Positions 34,890-42,864 of a stretch of DNA of 64,000 bases are shown in pieces. The DNA lies in contig NZ_MOAL01000006.1 in NCBI RefSeq assembly GCF_003731765.1, positions 656,105-720,104 on the forward strand, read 5' to 3'. How positions within the stretch are numbered: position 1 is the first letter of the stretch; every line of letters begins with the position of its first letter. Source of the DNA: Pseudomonas chlororaphis (GTDB lineage: Bacteria > Pseudomonadota > Gammaproteobacteria > Pseudomonadales > Pseudomonadaceae). The position numbers and the translations under genes are program-made. The notes under the pieces were generated by a model. The model was not told the origin of the DNA, ran no database searches, and worked only from the letters and a program-made list of their open reading frames with translations.

Positions 34890-36614
34890 TCAGTCGTCGT
34901 CGCGGGCGTGTCGGGCCACGAACAGCGCGCTGCCCGGCTTGGCCAGGCGTCTGATTTGTGGTGCCAGGGTCTGCTGCGGGATGACCACTTCGACCAAGGC
35001 CGGTCGCCCTTGCAGTTCCAGCAGTTGCGGCAGCAACTCGTGCAGTTCGGCCAGGGTCGAGACCCGGTAGCCCGCCGCGCCAAAGCCCTGGGCCAGGGCC
35101 GGGTAGTCCCAGGCGGGAAGCACATCGAACGGGGCGAACTCGCCGCCCGGATCGAAGGCCTTGATCTCAACGAAGGCCTGTTCAATTGCATACACCTGGT
35201 TGCTCATGACAAACACCAGGGCGTTGAGGCGCTGGCGCACCAGGGTCGACAGCGATTGGCAGATCATCATGAAACCGCCGTCGCCGGCGACCACGATCGG
35301 CCGGCGTCCACTGCCCAGGGCCACGCCCAGGGCGCAGCCGGTTTCATGGCCCAGGGAGCCCCAGATCGCATCGGCGACAAAGCTGTCCCGGGGCAGGCCG
35401 TTGAGGTTGCTGGCGGCGTACAGCGCCGAACTTTCCCCGAGGATCAGGCTGCTGCTGGCCCACAGACCGCGCTGGCGCACCTGCTGGTCCAGGGTATTGA
35501 GGAACAGGTCGTAATCCAGGGGCGTTTCGGCCGGTGCCGCCTGCGCTGGCCGGGCCGCTGGCAACGGGTGGCTGGCCAGGGGGTAGCGCGGGTCCGGGGC
35601 CAGGGTGTGCAGCAAACCATCGAGGTAGGCGTCCAGCGGCACGTGGGGGTAATACTGCAACCCGGTGCGGGCTTGCTGGCTGTTGACCAGAATGATCCGG
35701 CTGAAGTCCTTGGCCAGCAGTTGCAGGTAGTCGTCGGTGAAGATCACCCCCAGGGCCAGCACGCAATCCACCTGTTCCATAAAGGCGCTGGTCTCGAGCC
35801 GTGAGGCGGTGCCGGCATAGGTGCCGATAAATTGCGGGTGGCTTTCGTCGAGGACGGTCTTGGCTTCCAGGGTGGTGGTGAACGGCAGGCCGCTGGCTTC
35901 GATCAGGCGCAGGGCCTGCTCCTGCAGACCGTAACGCGCCACCTCGATGCCGAGCATGATCACCGGCGACCTGGCCTGGTTCAGGCGCTGGCGGCTGGTG
36001 TCGAGGGCGGCGTTCAGCGAGTTGGGGTCGTAGGCCTGTGGCAACGGCGCCAGGAGCCCCTCGGGGCGTGGGCAGGTCTCGCTCCAGACGTTCTGCCAGG
36101 CCTCCAGGTAGATCGGTCGGCGCTGGCTGATGGCCGCGACCAGGGCTCGGTCGATCAAGGCCCCGGCGCCGCTGTTGTCGGCGAGGATCAGGCTGGCCAC
36201 GGTGACGTTCTCGAAGACCTTGGGGCCCACCTCCAGGTCACCGGTGGAATGGTGGTACAGCACGTCTTCGGACCAGATCAACTGGCGGTTCTTGTCCGAG
36301 GGGCTGGCGCTGATGACCACCACCGGGTTGCGTTCCACGTAGGCCCCGGCAATGGCATTCAAAGCGCTGAAGGTGCCCACGCCGTATTGCAAAGACACCG
36401 CGCCCAGTCCGGTGTAGCGGGCATAGCCGTCGGCGGCGTAGGCGGCGCCCATTTCATTGATGTCACCCACGGCGTCGATGCCGTCGAAGGCTTCCAGGGC
36501 GTCCATGAAACCCGAAACGTAGTCCCCGGGAACCTGGAACACCTGGCGCACCCCCAGCTGTTGCAGACGGATCAGCAGGTAGTCGGCGACGCTGACAAGT
36601 TCATTGCTGGCCAT
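34890..36614 (-). CDS. ThDP-dependent 2-keto-acid (indolepyruvate-type) decarboxylase
   Basis: A 574-residue enzyme of the pyruvate/indolepyruvate decarboxylase family. The N-terminal domain carries QVPGDYVSGFMD and the catalytic Glu in GDINEMGAAYAADGYAR near residue 53. The central domain is at about 200-330. The ThDP/Mg motif starts GDGGFMMI near 435 and ends in LVFVMSNQVY. Such enzymes turn 2-keto acids into aldehydes and CO2. Its ATG lies 14 bases inside the end of the upstream amine oxidase, so the two are coupled, and the oxidase product is the likely substrate. Whether it prefers aromatic or basic keto acids cannot be told. Confidence 0.87.
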   Translation of the reverse strand: MASNELVSVADYLLIRLQQLGVRQVFQVPGDYVSGFMDALEAFDGIDAVGDINEMGAAYAADGYARYTGLGAVSLQYGVGTFSALNAIAGAYVERNPVVVISASPSDKNRQLIWSEDVLYHHSTGDLEVGPKVFENVTVASLILADNSGAGALIDRALVAAISQRRPIYLEAWQNVWSETCPRPEGLLAPLPQAYDPNSLNAALDTSRQRLNQARSPVIMLGIEVARYGLQEQALRLIEASGLPFTTTLEAKTVLDESHPQFIGTYAGTASRLETSAFMEQVDCVLALGVIFTDDYLQLLAKDFSRIILVNSQQARTGLQYYPHVPLDAYLDGLLHTLAPDPRYPLASHPLPAARPAQAAPAETPLDYDLFLNTLDQQVRQRGLWASSSLILGESSALYAASNLNGLPRDSFVADAIWGSLGHETGCALGVALGSGRRPIVVAGDGGFMMICQSLSTLVRQRLNALVFVMSNQVYAIEQAFVEIKAFDPGGEFAPFDVLPAWDYPALAQGFGAAGYRVSTLAELHELLPQLLELQGRPALVEVVIPQQTLAPQIRRLAKPGSALFVARHARDDD

Positions 36615-38358
36615 GGTCGATCCCCTTGTAGGCGAATTCGGTGACGTCCTTCAGGGTCGTGCCGCAGTCCTGGCAGGGCAGGGGCTGGCTGGGGTCGAGC
36701 GAGCAACCGTCGGGCGTGGGCACCGGCAGCAGGGCGTAGCTTTTCGGCAGCCAATGGGGGCGCTTGAGGCCGAAGAAGTCCTGCAAGGTGGACTCGGCCA
36801 CCGTCAGCGCGCCCTCGACCCAACCCTGGCCGAAGGAATAGGCCTCGCCGACAATGTGGATCTGCTGGTCCGGCACCGGGTGGCGCATGCGGCAGATGAT
36901 CTGGTCGAGGCGGTAGTTGGCCTTCCATTCGTGCCAGCCGCCGCCGAACGGGTCGGCATCCCAGGCGTGGTAGACCGCCGAGTAGGGGCGCGGCAGCTCC
37001 ACCTGGTCATGCACCTGGGTCACTTGCATCTGGGCCACGCGGACCATCTCGTCGCTGACCGTGAACTGGGTCTTGGGCACCACCAGCTCGGCCTTGAGCA
37101 GGCCCTTGGCACTGGCCGGCGGGTAGCCGACAAAGGGTGCGCCGCCTTCCAGGCCTTTCCAGAACGGCACGGTGCCGATGTCGTTGTAGGAGGCCATCAA
37201 CAGGGAGTTGAGGCTGGGTTCGCCGCCGGGCTGCTCGCACTCGGTGCCCATGTAGTAGATCTGCCGCACCGGCAGGTCGGTGACCGAACGCCCGGCCACC
37301 AGGCCCAGGCTGCGCCACCAGGGTTGCTCGTAGGCCAGGAACAGCTTGAAGGCCGACTGCATCAGTACCGAGCCGAGGTTTTCCTTGAGCCACGGGTCGT
37401 CGAACACGGGCGCCTTGATCAGCTCCAGCGAGCGGCGGGGCATGGCAAGGATGATCTTTTTCGCCTTGACCACTTGCTGCCCTTGGCCGTCCCGGGTAGT
37501 GCCGTCTTCAGTGACGGTGGTCTGGAAATGCAGGCGATAGGGGAAGTCCGCGTCCTTGGCGTAGGTGATTTCCACCAGGCGCTGGTTCATCTGTACCCGT
37601 TGCTTGGCCGGCAGTTTGCCGGGCAGTTTGGCGAACTTGGCCGCCAGGGTCAGGGGCAGGCTCTGAAAGCCCTTGGTCAGGGTCAGGAAGACGGTTTTGT
37701 CACTGTATTCGGTGGCCGGCAGTTGGGTGACCGCACTGGCGTTGGCGACGTTGGCGTCATAACCGCCTGCGTCCTTCATGAACTGGTAGCCCTCGTTGCT
37801 CATGACCCGGTACAGCAAGTCCCAGAAGCCGTACTTCCAGATTTCCTTGCCGAACACCTTGACCTGCATCTGCTGGCACAGGCTGAGCTTGTCGAAGCCC
37901 GGGTACACGTAGTTCATCACCTTGACTTGCAGGTCTTCGGGGCCAAAGCCGCGCTCCGACCAGGCCAGGTCATAGGGGATCTTGTGCGGCGCCTCACTGA
38001 AGTCGCGGTAGCGGAAGCGCTTGCCGCGCAGGTAGAACAGGTTGTTTTCGGCACCCACCGGGCCGTCCGCGCCCATGGGGAACTTCTGGCTCGCCAGTTT
38101 CAGTTGCTTGACCAGGTTGTCCACCAACACATGGCCATCGTCGCCAGGGATGTAGCGCATGCCGCCGACTTCCGCCACCACATTGGGCAGCCCCGGCAGG
38201 TTGATGCTGAACAGCCGGCCGCCGATGCGATCGCTGTATTCGAACAAGCCAATCTGCTGGTGTTCGCCTTGTTCATGTTGCAGGCGCCAGGCGCTGTAGG
38301 TGCCCGACGCACCGCCACCGATCACGGCAACGTCCAGTTCCAGTGGTTCTGATTTCAT
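36601..38358 (-). CDS. FAD-dependent amine/L-amino-acid oxidase
   Basis: A 585-residue flavoprotein. The dinucleotide-binding motif VIGGGASGTYSAWRL lies at residues 12-26, EYSDRIGGRLFS near 40-51, and a GG-rich substrate motif VGGMRYIP near 66. The FAD C-terminal motif GEAYSFGQGWVEGAL is near 505-520. The layout matches flavin monoamine and L-amino-acid oxidases that yield a keto acid, ammonia and peroxide. There is no signal peptide. A ribosome site AAAGGGA precedes the ATG at 38358. It overlaps the downstream decarboxylase gene, suggesting amino acid to aldehyde conversion in two steps. Confidence 0.87.
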   Translation of the reverse strand: MKSEPLELDVAVIGGGASGTYSAWRLQHEQGEHQQIGLFEYSDRIGGRLFSINLPGLPNVVAEVGGMRYIPGDDGHVLVDNLVKQLKLASQKFPMGADGPVGAENNLFYLRGKRFRYRDFSEAPHKIPYDLAWSERGFGPEDLQVKVMNYVYPGFDKLSLCQQMQVKVFGKEIWKYGFWDLLYRVMSNEGYQFMKDAGGYDANVANASAVTQLPATEYSDKTVFLTLTKGFQSLPLTLAAKFAKLPGKLPAKQRVQMNQRLVEITYAKDADFPYRLHFQTTVTEDGTTRDGQGQQVVKAKKIILAMPRRSLELIKAPVFDDPWLKENLGSVLMQSAFKLFLAYEQPWWRSLGLVAGRSVTDLPVRQIYYMGTECEQPGGEPSLNSLLMASYNDIGTVPFWKGLEGGAPFVGYPPASAKGLLKAELVVPKTQFTVSDEMVRVAQMQVTQVHDQVELPRPYSAVYHAWDADPFGGGWHEWKANYRLDQIICRMRHPVPDQQIHIVGEAYSFGQGWVEGALTVAESTLQDFFGLKRPHWLPKSYALLPVPTPDGCSLDPSQPLPCQDCGTTLKDVTEFAYKGIDHGQQ

Positions 38359-38849
38359 GGGAATTCCCTTTCGAGTTGGAGGGGCTGCGGAGTCCTTGCG
38401 CGACGAAGTATTGTTGAGTTTTGCCGAAATGCCAGTTTGCCATCATTGCGGTTTGACGCCCGCAGCGACTGGGTTTGGCTGGCGTGCCAGGCGGCATCCA
38501 AGGCCCGCCGCGTGACGAGCCGTTTGCCCTGCGCAGCCCTCCTTGCGCGAGGTGCAAGGGCCTTGCTTGCCAAGGGCTGATCCGGGTTTAAACGGGCGGC
38601 GTTTTTTCGCCGACCTGTACCTGCAACGCCGCTTCAGGGGCATTCGCGATAACCGCGTCGAGGCATAGCAGGCTGGACGAATAACAGGGTGCACACGGCG
38701 CGGGGCAGTGCTCTGGGTGGCAACTTCGCCACCGTGTCAGGCGACTCAAGCCCGCTCATTGCAGAAAAATGCACAGCGACGTTTCTCCGTCGCTTATTCA
38801 GCTTTAGACTGCCCGACGAATTTGCTCAGCATTGCTCATGGAAAGAGAT
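38359..38849. other. Long intergenic region between divergent transcription units
   Basis: About 490 bases hold the promoters of the amine-oxidase operon (minus) and of the 182-residue protein (plus). I see scattered short inverted repeats such as TGGCTGGCGTGCCAG near 38477, but no convincing gene, RNA or known operator. Confidence 0.4.
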
Positions 38850-39398
38850 ATGGATCCGTTGCTTCCCGCTTCCGAAGACAGCTCCTCGGAGAACACCTTC
38901 GATATCGATCACGCCACTGCTCATCAGGCGGTGCTCGATACCATCAACCTTATGGCCGCCCATGCGCAGGCCAGCGAAGACGAGATCGTCGCCTTGCTCC
39001 AGCAGCAGGGCTACTCGCGGATCGCCGCCGAGAAACTCAATGCCATGGTGCCTTCAGGCTTGTCCTGGGTGGTGCTCAAGCGCCTGGGCGTGGCGTCCTT
39101 GCCCAACCATTTCATCCTGTATGACGACGATGAGCAGGAAGTGAAAGTGCCCGTGGCCACCCAGCACTTTTTCACCGCCGCCCTGCACCTGTCCTACTCG
39201 ACCTTCGAGCACGGCTGGAGCAAGGTGCTACCACGCGATGTCTTCGAGTCGGTGGTCAACCGCAGCGCCGAGATGTCCATTGTGTTTGATGTGTTGAATG
39301 CCGGCGGATCCCTGGAAGGCACCACCTTGAGCCCCGTGCAACTGTTGCGCATCAGCGCTCAGGAGATGCTGGAGTCGGGCCCGATGAGGGCGTCTTGA
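38850..39398 (+). CDS. Unknown protein upstream of a prePAAR effector
   Basis: A 182-residue soluble, acidic protein beginning MDPLLPASEDSSSENTF. It is mostly helical at residues 20-60, with a hydrophobic central part (SWVVLKRLGVASLPNHFILY). The start at 38850 follows GGAAAGAG. It sits about 100 bases before a prePAAR type VI effector, where an Eag chaperone (DUF1795) gene normally lies, but it does not look like DUF1795. A chaperone or adaptor role is an inference from position only. Confidence 0.7.
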   Translation: MDPLLPASEDSSSENTFDIDHATAHQAVLDTINLMAAHAQASEDEIVALLQQQGYSRIAAEKLNAMVPSGLSWVVLKRLGVASLPNHFILYDDDEQEVKVPVATQHFFTAALHLSYSTFEHGWSKVLPRDVFESVVNRSAEMSIVFDVLNAGGSLEGTTLSPVQLLRISAQEMLESGPMRAS

Positions 39399-39496
39399 AC
39401 CTGGTGGCTCAGGTGTTTGCACCGAGCTGTTCGGCGGATCAACCCGAAGCCTCGCCTACGCACGGGGCTTTGCTGCACAGGCACGGGCGCACGTAG

Positions 39497-40705
39497 ATGG
39501 ATGCACTGGCAGCAGCACGTTTAGGCGATGAAATCGCCCACGGCTTTGGCGTGGCGGCGATGGTTGCGGGCGCGGTGGCCGGGGCCTTGATCGGCGCGGC
39601 GATCATCGGCGCCACGGCCGCCACCGGTGGTTTGGCTGCGGTGATCCTGGCCGGCTCGGTGGCAGCGGGCGGCTTGTCGATGTTTCAGGTGGTCAAGGGC
39701 ATCAGCAGCATTTTCAACCTGCCCGAACCCACGTCCGGGGTGCTGATCCAGGGCAGCCTGAACGTCTACATCAACGGCCGCAACGCCATGCGCGCCGGCA
39801 TCGACCTGTCGGCAGAATGCTCCGGCTTGCCCTTCAACCATTTCCCCTGGACGCAGCCGCTGATCGCCGAAGGCAGCATCAAGGTCACCATCAATGGCAA
39901 GCCGGCGGCGCGCCTGCAAAGCAAGATGGTCTGCGGTGCCCATATCAAGAGCGGTAGCGAGAACACCCTGATTGGCGGCGCCAGCGTGCAGGTGGCCTTT
40001 GTTTTCGACGTCGAGGACTGGTTGCACACCGGGCTGGAATTCCTCGGCGTGGGCGCCTTGATCGGGGCCGGGGTGATCGCTGCGTTTGCCGGGCTGGCGG
40101 CCTTTGTCGGTTTTGCAGCGATTACCGGTGCGAGCTTTGTCGGCATGTCGCTGCTGGGGGACCTGGGAGATCGCCTGGGGCCGGGTTACCGCGATTTGTT
40201 GCAAGGCACGGTGGGCCTGGTGACCCTCGGCCTGGGCGCCAAGCTGGCGGGTGTCGGCAAGGCCAAGCCGCCGGTGGAGGAGACGGTGTTCCACGTCACC
40301 ACCAGCGAGGGGGCCGCCGCCGGTGTGCTCAAAGGCGTGGACCCGAAATTCCTCAACCCGGAAAGCCGCTTCGGCAAGGCCTTCTACGTCGGCGAGAAAC
40401 CCGGCACGCCCCTGGCCGAGCTGGCGCACCACAACGCGGTACCGACCCACGGCATTCGCTACAACGTCAATACCAGCAAGACCAAGGTCCTGGACCTGAC
40501 CGACCCTAAGGTCGCCAGCAAATGGGGCTATGACGGCGGTCCCATCAGCTCCAAGACCAAGCAGATCGGGATCGATGCCCGGGACCAGGGCTACAATGTG
40601 ATCCGCTTCAACTCCGAGCGGGATCCGGGCGGGGTCAACCTGGCGGTCCTCGACAACTTCAATGAAATCCTCACTCCTCAGATGATTACTCCGGTAGACC
40701 CATGA
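39497..40705 (+). CDS. prePAAR/PAAR type VI secretion effector with RES-like toxin domain
   Basis: A 402-residue protein. Residues 6-15 read AARLGDEIAH, an exact prePAAR motif (AARxxDxxxH), followed by glycine/alanine-rich transmembrane helices to about 75. The PAAR spike domain covers about 76-165 (NVYINGRNAMRAG, CSGLPFNH, NGKPAARLQSKMVCG). A second hydrophobic pair lies at 180-230. The C-terminal toxin (about 270-402) contains SRFGKAFYVGEKPGTPLAEL and NVIRFNSERDPGGVNLAVLD, which resemble RES/ADP-ribosyl-like NAD-degrading folds. It is predicted to be loaded on VgrG and injected. The overlapping next gene is the likely immunity protein. Confidence 0.85.
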   Translation: MDALAAARLGDEIAHGFGVAAMVAGAVAGALIGAAIIGATAATGGLAAVILAGSVAAGGLSMFQVVKGISSIFNLPEPTSGVLIQGSLNVYINGRNAMRAGIDLSAECSGLPFNHFPWTQPLIAEGSIKVTINGKPAARLQSKMVCGAHIKSGSENTLIGGASVQVAFVFDVEDWLHTGLEFLGVGALIGAGVIAAFAGLAAFVGFAAITGASFVGMSLLGDLGDRLGPGYRDLLQGTVGLVTLGLGAKLAGVGKAKPPVEETVFHVTTSEGAAAGVLKGVDPKFLNPESRFGKAFYVGEKPGTPLAELAHHNAVPTHGIRYNVNTSKTKVLDLTDPKVASKWGYDGGPISSKTKQIGIDARDQGYNVIRFNSERDPGGVNLAVLDNFNEILTPQMITPVDP

Positions 40706-41157
40706 AATTTTACCTCTACAACTACCTGTGCAAGGGCTGCGGCAACTCGTTCAAGGCGCCCCAGGTCCCGCCCCACAGCTACGGCGCGTTCCTGATGCGC
40801 AGCCTGTCCGGGGAGACGCGCTACCTGGATGGCCTGAACGATGAGGTGTACGACGACGTCGACAACCTGCTCAAGGAACTGCTGCACGGCCAGGGTGTGA
40901 GCGACTACCAGCGCTCCGAGATCCTCGCCCGGGTGTTCGGCGTGGCCTGTGACCCGGACGCCCAGGGCCGGTTGTTCAGCCTGAAGATCGGACCCCAGTG
41001 CCCGGATTGCGCCAGCGTCGAGATGGATTCCTGGGAGGGCACCGAGCCGCCGGAATACCTGGAGCTGGACTTCCCCAAGGTGAGCCATGTGCACTGGCAG
41101 TCGTTGAGCCGCGTGGAAAAACTCCAGCGCCTGGCACAGGCCGTCGCCCACCCTTGA
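40702..41157 (+). CDS. Candidate immunity protein of the prePAAR effector
   Basis: A 151-residue protein whose ATG overlaps the effector stop (ATGA). Two CxxC pairs, CKGCG near residue 10 and CPDC near 100, could form a split zinc ribbon. The rest is acidic and globular with no membrane helix. A cytosolic immunity role fits an NAD-attacking toxin, which would act in the cytoplasm. This is inferred from position and size; no family was recognised. Confidence 0.7.
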   Translation: MKFYLYNYLCKGCGNSFKAPQVPPHSYGAFLMRSLSGETRYLDGLNDEVYDDVDNLLKELLHGQGVSDYQRSEILARVFGVACDPDAQGRLFSLKIGPQCPDCASVEMDSWEGTEPPEYLELDFPKVSHVHWQSLSRVEKLQRLAQAVAHP

Positions 41158-41257
41158 TGGCGTTACGGCCAGTAAGGCCGGCATAGGCGGGGCAGGGGGG
41201 CGTGCCGGCAGGGCACAACAATGGCGACTTGCTTTCAAGGCGCGGCCCCCGCTAATC

Positions 41258-41280
41258 TTGCGAATAGTTCTTATCCGCAG
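41258..41280 (+). promoter_or_regulatory. Possible Fur-box-like operator
   Basis: The stretch TGCGAATAGTTCTTATCCGC has the AT-rich, partly inverted character of a degenerate Fur site ahead of an iron-uptake sigma factor gene. The match is weak. Confidence 0.35.
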
Positions 41281-41817
41281 ATGCCGTCGCCCGCCATGTC
41301 CGTCGCCGAACTCCCCCTGCAACAAGCCGTCCAGGCGCTCTATGCCGAGCACCATGGCTGGCTGTTCGGCTGGCTGCGAAAAAAACTCGGCTGCCCGCAC
41401 AACGCCGCCGATCTGTCCCACGACACCTTTGTGCGCATCCTCACGTCTCGCGAGGCACTGGGCGCCTTGCGCGAACCTCGGGCGTTTCTCACCACCACCG
41501 CGCGTCACCTGATCATCGACCGCGCCCGTCGGCGGCAGATCGAAGACGCGTATCTGCGCGAGCTGGCCCTGACCATCGAGGTGCTGGAAGGCTGCCAGCA
41601 GTCGCCGGAACAGATCCTCCTGACCCTCGAAGCCCTGGAACAGATTGCCTTTGTCCTCGACGGCCTGTGCCTGAATGCCCGGCAGGCGTTCCTCCTGTAT
41701 TTCCTCGAAGGCCTGCGCCAGGGCGAGATCGCCAGCCAGTTGCAGATCTCCGAACGCATGGTGCGCAAGCACCTGATGAATGCCCTGGCCCACTGCAACC
41801 ATGCCTTGGATGTCTGA
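41281..41817 (+). CDS. ECF sigma factor, FecI type
   Basis: A 178-residue extracytoplasmic-function sigma factor. Region 2 contains DLSHDTFVRIL near residue 46 and PRAFLTTTARHLIIDRARRR near 65. Region 4 is near 125-170 (LEGLRQGEIASQLQISERMVRKHL). This is the FecI group, activated by cell-surface signalling from a TonB receptor through FecR. Starts at 41281 or 41296 are both possible. The fecR-like gene begins 7 bases after its stop. Confidence 0.93.
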   Translation: MPSPAMSVAELPLQQAVQALYAEHHGWLFGWLRKKLGCPHNAADLSHDTFVRILTSREALGALREPRAFLTTTARHLIIDRARRRQIEDAYLRELALTIEVLEGCQQSPEQILLTLEALEQIAFVLDGLCLNARQAFLLYFLEGLRQGEIASQLQISERMVRKHLMNALAHCNHALDV

Positions 41818-41823
41818 AGGTCC

Positions 41824-42798
41824 ATGAGCGAAGCGCAATCGACCATCGACGATCAGGCCGCCAGTTGGGTGCTGCGCCTCAGCGAGGGTGTGCTCAATCC
41901 CCAGGAACAGCAGCAGTTCGAGCAGTGGAAAAACCAGGACCCGCGACATGCGGCGGCGATCGAGCGTTTGCAGGGGTTTATCAGCCGCTTGCAAGGGCTG
42001 CGTTCCCAGCAGGCGCCGGCACGCGCGGCGTTGGATGCGGCGCTGGTGACCCGGCGGCGCAACCTGCCGCGCCGGGCGTTGCTCGGCCTGTTGTTGGCGC
42101 TGCCGTTGGCGTTGGTGTGGCGCAGTGACCCGGCGAGCTACTGGCTGGCCGACCAGCGCACCGCGCCGGCGCAATGGCAGAGCCTGCGCCTGGACGATGG
42201 CTCGCAATTGATCTTGAGTGGCAACAGCGCGGTGGACTTGGACTTCAACGGCCAGCAGCGGCAGGTCAAATTGCTGCGGGGGGAAATCCTCGTGCAGGTG
42301 GCCCATGACAGCGCCCGGCCGTTCACCGTGGTCACCGAAGACGGGCGCATGCGGGCCCTGGGCACGCGTTTTACCGTCAAGCGCGAGGTGCCGGGCACGC
42401 TGCTGACGATGTTGGAATCCAAGGTCGCGGCCCAGGGCACGAATAACCCCGGGGAAACCCAAGTGGCCGCTGGCGAGCAGGCGCGGATCACCCCACAGAG
42501 CGTGCAGGTGCTGGGCAAGGTCGACAGCCGCGCCCTGGATGCCGCCTGGCAACAGCACCAGTTGGTGGTGCAGGATCGGCCGCTGCCGGAGGTGCTGCTC
42601 GAGTTGGCGCGCCAGTACCCGGGGCATGTGCAGTTCAACCCCGAACAATTGGCGGACTTGCGGGTGTCTGCGGTGCTGCCGCTGGACGATCCGCAGCGGG
42701 CCCTGCAATTGATTGCCGAGGCCTTGCCCGTGCGTATTCGTCCATTCGGCCCTTGGTGGCTGGCCATCGAGCGCCTGGAGCCGGCACGCGAGCGATAA
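41824..42798 (+). CDS. FecR-type anti-sigma regulator
   Basis: A 324-residue FecR family protein. The cytoplasmic N-terminus (1-85) includes the DUF4880-like segment QAASWVLRLSEGVLNPQEQQ. One transmembrane helix (LLGLLLALPLALVW) lies near 83-96. The periplasmic FecR domain (about 120-215) holds GSQLILSGNSAVDLDF and GRMRALGTRFTVKRE, and a C-terminal STN-contacting domain follows. It relays ligand binding by the downstream receptor to the FecI-type sigma factor. The gene order sigma-antisigma-receptor is typical. Confidence 0.93.
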   Translation: MSEAQSTIDDQAASWVLRLSEGVLNPQEQQQFEQWKNQDPRHAAAIERLQGFISRLQGLRSQQAPARAALDAALVTRRRNLPRRALLGLLLALPLALVWRSDPASYWLADQRTAPAQWQSLRLDDGSQLILSGNSAVDLDFNGQQRQVKLLRGEILVQVAHDSARPFTVVTEDGRMRALGTRFTVKREVPGTLLTMLESKVAAQGTNNPGETQVAAGEQARITPQSVQVLGKVDSRALDAAWQQHQLVVQDRPLPEVLLELARQYPGHVQFNPEQLADLRVSAVLPLDDPQRALQLIAEALPVRIRPFGPWWLAIERLEPARER

Positions 42799-42864
42799 AG
42801 TTTCGCTGCACGGTTCCGCTTTTTTCGCCTGCCCCGTCAAGGAAGGAAGCACCCCATTACAGGA

